Made by a program: the position numbers and the translations under genes
Part shown: positions 45,637 through 54,385 of the stretch, in pieces
Position numbering within the stretch: the stretch's first letter is position 1
Layout: every line of letters starts with the position of its first letter
Origin: an uncultured Porphyromonadaceae bacterium
GTDB taxonomy: Bacteria; Bacteroidota; Bacteroidia; Bacteroidales; Coprobacteraceae
Reading direction: 5' to 3'
Assembly: GCA_900545915.1 (NCBI GenBank)
Contig: URAV01000002.1
Coordinates: forward strand, 1 to 64,000
Length of the DNA: 64,000 nucleotides
Notes under the pieces: model-generated
Told to the model about the DNA's origin: nothing
The model's input: only the letters and a program-made list of their open reading frames with translations
Databases searched by the model: none

Positions 45637-45902
45637 GGGACAGACCTTTAAAATAGAGGTCTTAATGATTGCGAATAATATCTGTGCTGCCTGCAAAATC
45701 CGCTAACTTTTGATCAACGGCACGGAGAAGGTTCTACAGCAATCCCCTTTTACGAAAATATAGGCAAACCGGCCTTTTATAAGGCTGGGCAAGATAATTA
45801 TATATTTAGTAAAAGGGGAGGCGTAGGGCTGACAAGTAGTTGATCAGGGTCGTAGCGGATACCAGACAGGCGAAAGTCAGCTTTATGTTCTCCCCTCTTT
45901 TT
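45637..45902 (+). ncRNA. Structured candidate RNA 3 of a tandem trio
   Basis: About 265 nt. The helices correspond to those of RNA 2: GTGCTG (45684) / CGGCAC (45718), ATCCGCTA (45698) / TAGCGGAT (45853), TGATCAAC (45711) / GTTGATCA (45839), GCCTG (45689) / CAGGC (45867) and GCTGAC (45828) / GTCAGC (45876). CCCCTTTTAC (45744) pairs with GTAAAAGGGG (45809), but GGGGAG (45815) can instead pair with CTCCCC (45890) before a T run. It ends about 100 bases upstream of the 46001 gene. No known class was recognised. Confidence 0.75.
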
Positions 45903-46000
45903 ATGTCTTTTCATAAATAGCCGGAGTAATATAAGACTAATGTTATTCGCAATCTATTTCCCTTCTCTTCCATTCAGTCATCCACTTATATTTTTCCCTC

Positions 46001-46627
46001 ATGAGAATTTCGACGTTACGATATCGGCTATCGGATTATAATCACCCATATTATAAATTAAAAATCATAGATAATCCACTGCCCAGAATAATTATTTTGG
46101 ATAAAAAGAACCACATTGCAGAAACCGTAAAAACACATGAAGTCCTTACTGTTATATATACTCCCGACTATCTTCACATTATAAAACCGGGCGGAATGAT
46201 ATGCATGCTTCCGATAAATAATACCGACATAAAAAACACGATAAAATTTCAAAAATACATTCCGCATCAATATATTTCCATGAATTTGAAAAGGAACGCC
46301 GGTGTACGTATTATAAACGACTACGGGTTCGAAATGCTTTACTATGAAGATAGAAGATATTATTTGTGTGTGCTTGAATCTTACAAACAATGTTGCGACT
46401 TTGCAAATCTGATCGGTTTCAATTTCAACAAAACCGATTTTAGCGTATACAATCATCTGTTTTCAATAAATGACATTATGGGATATAATTATTCTGGCGA
46501 CACTCTAATCATCGAAATCTATCCGAATAAGTTATTATTACTTCCCTTAAATAAACAAGATGTCCAAATCGCAGAGTTTAAAAGTCTTACGATGAAACAG
46601 GACGGCATCGTCCGCAATTCGTTTTAA
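46001..46627 (+). CDS. Unrecognised protein 1 of a related pair
   Basis: No family was recognised. The 208-residue product has no signal peptide or membrane helix. It shows two similar beta-rich segments: LTVIYTPDYLHIIKPGGMIC then MLP (about residues 49-73), and IMGYNYSGDTLIIEIYPNKL followed by LLLPLNK (about 158-184). Each ends in a hydrophobic strand plus Leu-Pro, a pattern reminiscent of PH-like or YcxB-like folds. The gene follows three structured RNAs and precedes a related gene by 5 bases. Confidence 0.6.
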   Translation: MRISTLRYRLSDYNHPYYKLKIIDNPLPRIIILDKKNHIAETVKTHEVLTVIYTPDYLHIIKPGGMICMLPINNTDIKNTIKFQKYIPHQYISMNLKRNAGVRIINDYGFEMLYYEDRRYYLCVLESYKQCCDFANLIGFNFNKTDFSVYNHLFSINDIMGYNYSGDTLIIEIYPNKLLLLPLNKQDVQIAEFKSLTMKQDGIVRNSF

Positions 46628-46632
46628 ATACC

Positions 46633-47562
46633 ATGAATAACGATATAATGAACAAGGCGAAAATAAAAAAATACTTATCGAGCTATAAAAATGATACTGT
46701 CAAAATAAAATATGACGCACATATCCCGGCATGTCCTCATGACAGATATGATGCGACCTTCAATATCGAAAATCCTGATTTTATAATCATCGATGAAAAC
46801 AAAGAAGAATATATACCGTTGTGTTATGACAATATCGATTACATCTTTCATCAAAATAATGTTATTACGATAATCTGTAAAAGAGGGATAATAATATGCT
46901 TGCATCCTTACTGCGAAACGGCGCTATATATTCCTCCCGTATATGAATTCAATAGTACATTGCTATATGAATATTCTCGAAAGACATTATGGAAAAGTTA
47001 TTTTTTCCAACTTCCTAATCCTGTATTCTACGAAGAAATAATACAATCGTACATAGATTGTTTTTACACAAAAGAAATGGACTTTTACTTAGATTCGTTT
47101 CCTGAAGGAATACATATATTCAAAAAAACAATACCGTACGAATCGATAAGCGGATATGTTTATTGTAACGATTATCTATATTTGATAATCGGCAACGACC
47201 TATTCGGACTGCCTTTAAAAGAACGATATAACAGTATGTATATTGTCAATTCATTAACTCATCAAAATAGAAAACTTCCGGTAGAAACGATAGAAGAAGC
47301 GCAAAGAAAAATAAAACGCATGAATAGGGTAAGCGTTCAAAGCGCTTTTTCCCGATTTAAAAACACAAATTTCATTTTTATGTTTTCCGAAAACGAATTA
47401 AAGATACTGAACAAGAAAATGCGAATAGTAAAAAAGAAAAAATATAAAGAAATTGCCACGATCGATAAAATTGAAAATATATATTGTTGTTATCTTCCCG
47501 ACACAGATTCCATTCTTAGTATACACAGTTCAAAAGATGAAATAGACGAAACGCCTGCATAA
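46633..47562 (+). CDS. Unrecognised protein 2 of a related pair
   Basis: The 309-residue product resembles its upstream neighbour in layout. FIIIDENKEEYIPLCYDNID then VITIICKRGIIICLHPYC parallels the first segment of protein 1. YESISGYVYCNDYLYLIIGN then DLFGLPLKE parallels the second. It adds a C-terminal charged region with KKMRIVKKKKYKEIATIDK. A second in-frame ATG lies at 46648. The pair is probably co-transcribed and ends at a hairpin shared with parB. The function is unknown. Confidence 0.6.
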   Translation: MNNDIMNKAKIKKYLSSYKNDTVKIKYDAHIPACPHDRYDATFNIENPDFIIIDENKEEYIPLCYDNIDYIFHQNNVITIICKRGIIICLHPYCETALYIPPVYEFNSTLLYEYSRKTLWKSYFFQLPNPVFYEEIIQSYIDCFYTKEMDFYLDSFPEGIHIFKKTIPYESISGYVYCNDYLYLIIGNDLFGLPLKERYNSMYIVNSLTHQNRKLPVETIEEAQRKIKRMNRVSVQSAFSRFKNTNFIFMFSENELKILNKKMRIVKKKKYKEIATIDKIENIYCCYLPDTDSILSIHSSKDEIDETPA

Positions 47563-47598
47563 ACAAAAAAAGCCGTTAAAAAACGGCTTTTTTTGTTT
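47561..47598. terminator. Bidirectional terminator between protein 2 and parB
   Basis: AAACAAAAAAAGCCGTT pairs with AACGGCTTTTTTTGTTT around a 4-base loop, with A and T runs suited to both strands. Confidence 0.85.
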
Positions 47599-47602
47599 AG
47601 AG

Positions 47603-49501
47603 TCAAGAGGCACAATCGGTTTCTAAAACGGTTTCCGTTCCGACAGCATCGATGTCAATTACTTGTCCCCTATTTTTTTCATTCTCAAAATTCAGAAGTA
47701 TGTCATCTCCCGTTAGAAAATCCGCATCACTGTTTATCGTCCCGTTCAATGCTTTTACATGTTCGTTCGTGTCGACAATGACAGCGGGCAAATAACGTTC
47801 TTCTCCGATTTGTTCCGTTACTTCTTCATAGTCTGTATTTTCACTTTCAAATGCGTTAAGTTTCTCCGTTATCCGTTTATGGCGTTTTTCATAAACAGCA
47901 ATATATTTTTGCTCTATGTTTGCATAATCATTTGGAAAATGAATCTGTAAAAACTCGATCAACAATTTTGCTTCGGCATTATCCCGATATGCAGATTCTA
48001 ATTGTTTGACAATAAAGTCCCGTTTGATACAATTTTTATCCTCATGTGTCAATTCATCGACAAGGCATAACTTATCCTCATAGGTCATGTAAAACTTTTC
48101 ATCATGAAAACCTAATGAGTTCAGCGTTTTATTACTGATAAAAGGAATGAGAAGAAAGTAAAAGATTTTTTCTTCTTGTTCGGAAAATACTTTCTTTTTG
48201 GGGATTTCTATCTCTTTAACAAAAGTTTTCGCTTCCTTTATCGTGTTCTCCTGTTGGATTTCAAGATTGCGCTTATCCTGTTTTTTCAACTTTTCGATTG
48301 CTGTTTCTTGCGGTTTGCTTTCTTCGCATCCGGCAATGATTTTTTCCTGTTTGATCGTCATATATCCTAAAGAGACAGATTTTTCTCCTACGATCAAATA
48401 ACGGCTGATTTCCCCGTTTACATATCGATCGTTCAATTTTTCCGTTTCTTTTGTATATTCGGCTAAAGCCTCTTTATATTCTGTTTCGGCTTCATTAAAA
48501 TCCGCTTCCGCTTCGTAATCTTCCCGTTTCGGAACTTCGGGGCAAACGGGATATTCGTTTGCGTTACATTCGGTTATTTCGAGCCCGTATTCTTCCAATC
48601 GGGTTATCGCTTCATTATTCGTTCGGTAAAACGGTTTCGAAAGTTTCAATGTGTTTTCCTGTTGTAAATAAGACATAACGGTATCGAAGATATAAACCGT
48701 ATTTTTGTTTTTCAAACACATTCGGTTCTTACATACGGGTGCTGTTTCTTCTGCAAAAAGATTCTGACAAGCCGAGTTAAACGGGCAATTCAAACATTCT
48801 GTCTTATCAAAACCATAATCGTTCAAGCAACAACTGTAAGACCTTTCCAAACGGGACACAAAATCCGTGAACTTTAAATATTTCCAATCCTGATAAGGGG
48901 AAATATCATTCGCAAAATGTTCTTTAAAAATTTCCTGTTGATCTTCTTTGCTGTAATGACTTAATTCGAGAGCGACAGAAAAGATAATTTCTTTTTTATT
49001 TAACAAAAAGACAAATTCATCGCAAAGATTCAAAAGGCTCAATCGATTACGAATATAAGTTTCGCTCTTTCCGAATTTTTCAGTCAATCGTTTAACATCA
49101 TAACGGGTCGTTCCCAACAGCATAAAGAAAGCATTTGCTTCTTCCATATCCGTAACGTCTTGCCTTTGTAAGTTTTCCGTTAACGCAAGTTCTTTGGCTT
49201 CGTCATCGGGAATATCGCGAACAGTTGCGGGGACGGTCGCAAATTCATTTCGTTGCGCTGCCCTGTACCTCCGTTCGCCGTACACGATTTCATATTTTTT
49301 ATCTTTCAATCTACGTAACAAAATCGGTTGTAAGATTCCTTGCGCTTTTATGCTGTCGGTTAGTTCTTGCATTTTCAGTTCATCGAAATACTTACGAGGA
49401 TTATACGGACTCGACACGATTTGAGATAATAAAATATTTTCTACGGTTACGATATCTGCGCTTTTTGATTTACTTGTTTTTTTATTATTACTCGGTTTCA
49501 T
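47603..49501 (-). CDS. ParB/RepB/Spo0J-family protein, large form
   Basis: The 632-residue protein has an N-terminal ParB CTPase/nuclease-like domain: SSPYNPRKYFDELKMQEL (about residues 31-48), EIVYGERRYRAAQRNEFAT (about 71-89) and LALTENLQRQDVTDMEEA. An HTH region follows: TEKFGKSETYIRNRLSLLNL. The next region contains a cysteine cluster, TECLNCPFNSACQ through CKNRMCLKNK (about 232-268), that could bind metal. The long charged C-terminus includes coiled-coil-like stretches. It is far from parA (about 23 kb), as is usual in these elements. It may partition or stabilise the excised element or regulate transcription. Confidence 0.85.
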   Translation of the reverse strand: MKPSNNKKTSKSKSADIVTVENILLSQIVSSPYNPRKYFDELKMQELTDSIKAQGILQPILLRRLKDKKYEIVYGERRYRAAQRNEFATVPATVRDIPDDEAKELALTENLQRQDVTDMEEANAFFMLLGTTRYDVKRLTEKFGKSETYIRNRLSLLNLCDEFVFLLNKKEIIFSVALELSHYSKEDQQEIFKEHFANDISPYQDWKYLKFTDFVSRLERSYSCCLNDYGFDKTECLNCPFNSACQNLFAEETAPVCKNRMCLKNKNTVYIFDTVMSYLQQENTLKLSKPFYRTNNEAITRLEEYGLEITECNANEYPVCPEVPKREDYEAEADFNEAETEYKEALAEYTKETEKLNDRYVNGEISRYLIVGEKSVSLGYMTIKQEKIIAGCEESKPQETAIEKLKKQDKRNLEIQQENTIKEAKTFVKEIEIPKKKVFSEQEEKIFYFLLIPFISNKTLNSLGFHDEKFYMTYEDKLCLVDELTHEDKNCIKRDFIVKQLESAYRDNAEAKLLIEFLQIHFPNDYANIEQKYIAVYEKRHKRITEKLNAFESENTDYEEVTEQIGEERYLPAVIVDTNEHVKALNGTINSDADFLTGDDILLNFENEKNRGQVIDIDAVGTETVLETDCAS

Positions 49502-49574
49502 AGTTTTTTTATTTATAATTTATTATCGGTTTCAAAAAAATCAGAATCTACGGGGGCAAAATGCCCCCTGTTAT

Positions 49575-50351
49575 TTATTTATCGAACACATATCGTAAAT
49601 TCCTTTTTTGCGATAGATACCCTTGCCAACAACCGTTAGAAGGTGACCAACGAAAGCCGTTAGACTTCAGTTTTTTTCTCATTTCGTCTTCGGGTTTCCC
49701 GTCGAAAAAAAGTTGAACACGATTTTCTTGCGTATTTTCTACTACCCGAACACCGTTTATCTCGTACTCTTTAGATTCGGTATTTTTCAATCGTTGAACT
49801 TGTGCAAGTCTATATTTATAGCGGTTTATATTGGCGTTATTGTTCCGAAGCTCAAACGATTCGAAACCGATTCTGCCGAAACAATTCGGCAAAAACAATT
49901 CTTGTATTTGCGGTTCGCTGAATCCGACATTCTGTAATTGTGCGATTTTTTCGACTTGTGAAATTTTTTTGTTCCGAATGATTTTGTTTGCAGATTTCAT
50001 CATTTCTTGTAACCGTTCTAATTCTGCGATTTTTTTGGTCAATCTCTCTTCCGCATCATCATTTTCCGTATAAATCGCATCGTTATTAGCTGCTGCTTTG
50101 GCTTTATCCCTGTAATATTCTGCCTTTTCACTTAACTTTACACTTTTCCCCATAGCGTTCCAAGATTTTTCAAGAGCATTCCGATGTTTTTTTTCGCTAT
50201 GGTGACCGACTAAGATCGGTTGCCCTATCGGGATACCCTCGACATAACTGTTCGAACGGTCGTAGGCTTCTTTCGATTGTTTTTCAGCGTTACGGGCAAA
50301 TTGCTGGTAACGTTCGATTCTTACCTGTTTTTTTTCTTCTCTGTTACTCAT
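49575..50351 (-). CDS. DUF3560 protein
   Basis: I chose the ATG of MSNREEKKQVRIERYQQFAR (50351). The protein has about 258 residues. A helical N-terminal half includes AYDRSNSYVEGIPIGQPILV and HHSEKKHRNALEKSWNAMGK, the DUF3560 signature, and then a coiled-coil-like region (EERLTKKIAELERLQEMMKS). The C-terminal FRWSPSNGCWQGYLSQ resembles a small domain often seen with DUF3560. Such proteins are common cargo of Bacteroidota ICEs next to ParB. The function is unknown. Confidence 0.8.
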   Translation of the reverse strand: MSNREEKKQVRIERYQQFARNAEKQSKEAYDRSNSYVEGIPIGQPILVGHHSEKKHRNALEKSWNAMGKSVKLSEKAEYYRDKAKAAANNDAIYTENDDAEERLTKKIAELERLQEMMKSANKIIRNKKISQVEKIAQLQNVGFSEPQIQELFLPNCFGRIGFESFELRNNNANINRYKYRLAQVQRLKNTESKEYEINGVRVVENTQENRVQLFFDGKPEDEMRKKLKSNGFRWSPSNGCWQGYLSQKRNLRYVFDK

Positions 50352-50374
50352 AATCGTAATTTTTAGCATGTTCG

Positions 50375-50656
50375 TTAATCGTTGAATATTTCATCGGCAC
50401 TTCTCCCTGTCAATTCGATAAGTCTTGTTTCGTATTTATCGAACAGATCATTAAATCTATTCTGATATTCAGGTAGGAAACCACCGTTTTTATTTGTCAA
50501 TTGATACGTTTTTTTGTCGTATAACTCCGCTAATTCTTTTTCCGCAAGCAAGCAGCTTAATTCGTTTATTTCCGATATAACATCTACTTTTTTACGGACG
50601 GGAGAGGAAGCGGCGCTTCTTGTTTCATAATTCATATTTTCAATTTGATTTTTCAT
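50375..50656 (-). CDS. Small hypothetical protein behind a structured leader
   Basis: The 93-residue product is helical and acidic, with NELSCLLAEKELAELYDKKT (about residues 30-49). No family was recognised. It is separated from the DUF3560 gene by about 23 bases on the same strand. Its 5' leader (50679-50870) is a structured RNA that also occurs upstream of the ardC-like gene, which implies shared regulation. Confidence 0.65.
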   Translation of the reverse strand: MKNQIENMNYETRSAASSPVRKKVDVISEINELSCLLAEKELAELYDKKTYQLTNKNGGFLPEYQNRFNDLFDKYETRLIELTGRSADEIFND

Positions 50657-50678
50657 AATCTGACTTTTTTTTTACGTC

Positions 50679-50870
50679 CGGTGTCGGAATGGGGCTTTTG
50701 TTTCAGGTGCAAGACAATGAAGTATTGCCGGCAGCAAGGTTTAGGAATAAAATACAACCGGAGTATAACGAAGTGTGGAGATTTTATCTCTAAACCGTAA
50801 GGCGTGACCTTGACGGCCGAAAGCAATACGGAATTACCTTAGCACCGGGAACAAAGCCTCTCCGATACCG
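50679..50870 (-). ncRNA. Structured leader RNA, copy A
   Basis: The outer arms GGTGTCGGA (50680) and TCCGATACC (50861) pair, followed inward by GGCTTTTGTTTC with GGGAACAAAGCC, and GGTGC with GCACC. The inner stem is GGTTTAG (50738) with CTAAACC (50789), then ATAAAAT with ATTTTAT. On the minus strand this is the 5' leader, ending about 22 bases before the ATG. Conserved pieces shared with copy B include GTGTGGAGATTTT and CCGAAAGC. Confidence 0.7.
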
Positions 50871-51644
50871 AATACAAATGAGGAAGATTAAGAAATTAAA
50901 GGAATATGCACTTTGAAAAGAAGAATCTTTCCTTTCAAAAAAAAGATTTTGAGAAACCAAAGAAAACAACTGAGACGAAAGAAACACTTTTTAGCAACCG
51001 ATTGTTATTTAGTATAATCGCAAATAAAAATAATTCAGATGGAATTTTATCCTACATTTGAATCCCTACAACATATTAATATCGTTGCCGACTTGTGCTT
51101 TTTCTATAATAAAACAGTTCAGTAATTAAAATCAGTTTTAAATACACTCTCGAATAACAACGGCTTGAGTTGGACAAGAGGAATCATTTTCACCTTTTCT
51201 GTATCATTCTTCGACATTGAACTTTTCATGTCACTCAATAACAACAAAAAACGAAATCTCCACAAAAAACGAAAGTCTTTAATAGCGCAAAATCAAATAA
51301 AAGCAATATATTTGTAATTATTTGAAAATATCGAAGTGTAAAATGCTATTGCTCAAAGAATAAAAAGGACAGAGTTGAAAATGGATTGTTACAGAAACAA
51401 TCAGCAATAGCCCTGAACAGGGATATATCTTTTTGCTTTTTATCAGAATTTCGGCAAAGCGGAACAAGATGAGCACATTGCGGTATTTCCTAAAGAATTG
51501 CATTAGATGCATATATAGAAAGCGGAACAGCAACCTTAAAGAATTGAGAACTATTATATGCCTAAATTACAGAAGTTGCGGAACAGATTCGATCTGAAAT
51601 AGACCGGTTATCGAATTAATCGTATTTTATTTTGAAATCGGATT
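50871..51644. other. Non-coding stretch before the methyltransferase gene
   Basis: No gene is supported. It is AT-rich and lies between the divergent leader RNA and the methyltransferase operon, so it should hold both promoters, but no clean TAnnTTTG element was found. A 71-residue minus-strand frame at 51318-51533 has no recognisable feature. Confidence 0.4.
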
Positions 51645-52733
51645 ATGAAAGAAAAGAATATAAAAAACAAATCTTACCCACCAGTAGAAGTCATCGACTT
51701 ATTCTGCGGTATCGGCGGATTGAGTTACGGGATGAAAAGCAAGGGTTTCAACATACTTGCCGGATATGATCTTGATGCGACTTGTCGATATGCCTATGAA
51801 ACGAATAACAAAGCGAAATTCATATATAAAGATATAAAAACGGTCTCTCCAGATGAAATTCGCACTGCATACAGCAAAGGAGCTATTCGGGTTTTAGCCG
51901 GATGTGCCCCTTGCCAACCGTTTTCATCGTATGCGTTCAAAAATAAAAAGAAAGATCCGAACAAATACGATTTACTATACGAATTCGGGCGATTGGTTAA
52001 AGATGTTCATCCCGAAATAGTTACGATGGAAAATGTGGCTCAAATCTTATCATTCAAAGAAAAATCGGTCTTATCCGACTTCGAGAACCTTTTGAAAGAA
52101 GAAGGGTATCATATTTGGGCAAAAGCTGTATATTGTCCGGATTACGGAATCCCGCAAACTAGAAAAAGATTGGTGTTATTGGCATCGTTATTGGGAGACA
52201 TCGAATTGATCGAACCTACGCATAAACCCGATGAATACAAAACAGTAAAAGATGCGATCGGCAATTTACCTGAACTCAAAGCCGGAGAATTCGATAAAAA
52301 CGATCCTCTGCACAGGGCAAAAGCTTTATCTCCGCTGAATCTTAAGCGTCTTCGTCATACCCCATATGGAGGAAGTTGGAAAAATTGGCCGGAACAGTTA
52401 CAATTAAGGTGTCATAAAACAGAAAGAGGAAAATCGTTTGGTAGTGTTTATGGCAGAATGGTGTGGGAAAAACCCGCACCTACTATGACTACACAATGCA
52501 CCGGTTTGGGGAATGGTCGTTTCGGCCATCCCGAACAGGATAGAGCTATATCCGTACGTGAGGCAGCATTGATACAAACATTCCCCAAAACATATAAATT
52601 TTTCTCAGATGAAAAAGAGGTAGAAATTACCAAAGCTTCGCGATATATCGGTAATGCTGTTCCTCCGCGATTGGGTGAAATAATAGCAGAAAGTATATCA
52701 ATACATATAACCACTAATCGAACTGACTTATGA
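51645..52733 (+). CDS. DNA cytosine-5 methyltransferase
   Basis: This C5-methyltransferase of 362 residues methylates cytosine in duplex DNA. Motif I is VIDLFCGIGGLSYG (residues 16-29). Motif IV is GCAPCQPFSS with catalytic Cys90. ENV appears as TMENVAQI (about 126-133). Motif VIII is PQTRKRLVLLAS. The C-terminal motif IX-X region has RYIGNAVPPRLGEIIAESI (about 333-351). The target recognition sequence is unknown. Its end overlaps the next gene's start by 4 bases, forming a three-gene operon. Confidence 0.95.
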   Translation: MKEKNIKNKSYPPVEVIDLFCGIGGLSYGMKSKGFNILAGYDLDATCRYAYETNNKAKFIYKDIKTVSPDEIRTAYSKGAIRVLAGCAPCQPFSSYAFKNKKKDPNKYDLLYEFGRLVKDVHPEIVTMENVAQILSFKEKSVLSDFENLLKEEGYHIWAKAVYCPDYGIPQTRKRLVLLASLLGDIELIEPTHKPDEYKTVKDAIGNLPELKAGEFDKNDPLHRAKALSPLNLKRLRHTPYGGSWKNWPEQLQLRCHKTERGKSFGSVYGRMVWEKPAPTMTTQCTGLGNGRFGHPEQDRAISVREAALIQTFPKTYKFFSDEKEVEITKASRYIGNAVPPRLGEIIAESISIHITTNRTDL

Positions 52734-54385
52734 ACGCTTATACATTCAATATTTCTTTAAGTATATTGAACCATCTAGGTAGAAATTTATATAGGAGTTT
52801 CATTACTGTATTAGGAGAAGCTATTTCCAATGCTTGGGATGCCGATGCACAGAATGTTCATATCACGATAGATCGTGACAAAAATATTCTTATCATCGTA
52901 GACGATGGAAAAGGAATGACAGAAGATGATTTTCAAAATAAATTCTTGAAAATCGGCTATTCGAAGCGAAAAAACAATGTTTCTACGACCGAAAGCGGGA
53001 GACCATTTATAGGACGTAAAGGTATTGGAAAGTTGGCCTTATTATCCTGTGCAAAAAAGATTACCGTTCTGACTAAAACTGCAAATACGGATTTGGTCGG
53101 CGGCATTATAGATAATTCGGGTCTAGACGAAGCAATCAAAGACGATATTTCGGCAAATGAATACAAATTATCGATTCCTGATTCTTCCATTGTAGAAAAG
53201 TTCGGGAAAGAGATGACTTCTGGAACTATAATCTTGTTTGAAGAAATAAATGATGGAATCCGAAATAGGGTCGAATATATTCGGAAAATGGTTGCATTTT
53301 ATTTTCGCTTCTCATTGTTGGATTCTTCTTTTAGTATATTTTTGAATGGCAATCAAATAACATTGGATGAATTGGATGATTTAATTGGCGGTACACAGCT
53401 ACTTTGGAAAATCAATAATCCTAGAGATCCATACATCTCTGAAAAACTACAAACTAGCGAAAAATTAAAACGTGAGAAATCTTTAAAAGCTGACATCGAA
53501 ACAGTTTCCGGGTTCATTGCATCCGTCGAAAAGCCATCTATGTTAAAAATCAGAGGCTCTGAAGAAAAAGTAAGTATTGATTTGTATGTCAATGGACGAT
53601 TACGTGAGAAAGATATTTTAAAACACATGTCAACTGCTCGAATCGTCGAAAGTTATTTATACGGTCAAATACACTATAATGCTTTAGATGATGAAAATGA
53701 TCGATTTACGAGTAGCCGGGAGGGTATAGTACCCGATGATCCTAAATTTAAAACTTTTCTGAACGAAATAGAAAAAATAATAAAAATCATCATCGAAGAT
53801 TGGGACGTATGGAGAACGGAATTGAAACAAGACGGAGATTCCGAAAATAAACGAATGACTCAAAAAGAACGCAAATCGAAAGAGCTTTTTAATGCTGTTG
53901 CAGATGATTTCGTACCACCAAAAACCAACACCTCAAGTCGAAAAAAAGTCGAAGAATGGATCAATGATTTAGGACAAGATGCAGAATTCAATTTTTCTTC
54001 GTATGGAGAATGTTTTGTCGCTGAAAACCTCCTTCGAAAGTATATCGTAGATAAAAAGATAGACATCCCAGAAAAATTGCAGAAGCAGATCGCGGATTGG
54101 AAACAAAAAGCCGAAGCGCATAAAAATAATGCTAATATTAGTTTCGATATTAGAGAAAATGATGCAGAGTTGTACTATTGTGCAATGGATGACTTAGCAT
54201 ATCTTGCCGATAATGAAACTGATAAAATCAAAAAAGCTTCATTACGAAGGGATGCTATAGAATATAAGCCGATACGTGATGCTATGTCGCATACATCACG
54301 TTTGACGAAAGCAGCAAAAAGTCGACTTACTGCGACGTATGAAAATATAAAGGCTCGGATTATCCAATTGCTTAATAATGCGTAA
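52730..54385 (+). CDS. MutL/MORC-type GHKL ATPase of a restriction-modification operon
   Basis: The 551-residue protein has a GHKL ATP-binding fold at its N-terminus. The N box is GEAISNAWDADA (residues 29-40). The G1 box is VDDGKGM (57-63). The G2 region is IGRKGIGKLALLS (94-106). The middle region resembles the S5-like transducer domain of MutL/MORC proteins. The C-terminal part is charged and helical with no nuclease motif recognised. Iyer and co-workers described such MORC-like ATPases beside methyltransferases and Vsr nucleases in bacterial restriction systems. It probably remodels or tracks DNA and activates the partner nuclease. Confidence 0.8.
   Translation: MNAYTFNISLSILNHLGRNLYRSFITVLGEAISNAWDADAQNVHITIDRDKNILIIVDDGKGMTEDDFQNKFLKIGYSKRKNNVSTTESGRPFIGRKGIGKLALLSCAKKITVLTKTANTDLVGGIIDNSGLDEAIKDDISANEYKLSIPDSSIVEKFGKEMTSGTIILFEEINDGIRNRVEYIRKMVAFYFRFSLLDSSFSIFLNGNQITLDELDDLIGGTQLLWKINNPRDPYISEKLQTSEKLKREKSLKADIETVSGFIASVEKPSMLKIRGSEEKVSIDLYVNGRLREKDILKHMSTARIVESYLYGQIHYNALDDENDRFTSSREGIVPDDPKFKTFLNEIEKIIKIIIEDWDVWRTELKQDGDSENKRMTQKERKSKELFNAVADDFVPPKTNTSSRKKVEEWINDLGQDAEFNFSSYGECFVAENLLRKYIVDKKIDIPEKLQKQIADWKQKAEAHKNNANISFDIRENDAELYYCAMDDLAYLADNETDKIKKASLRRDAIEYKPIRDAMSHTSRLTKAAKSRLTATYENIKARIIQLLNNA

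Noticed and set aside
44942..45902. Group II intron, retron or type III antitoxin RNA
   Set aside because: There is no reverse transcriptase, no domain V-like hairpin, no short 35-40-nt repeats and no toxN-like gene nearby.
50790..50987. 65-residue minus-strand frame over leader RNA copy A
   Set aside because: It runs into a conserved structured RNA and has no protein-like features.
51318..51533. 71-residue minus-strand frame before the methyltransferase gene
   Set aside because: Composition is that of AT-rich non-coding DNA and there is no promoter or domain.
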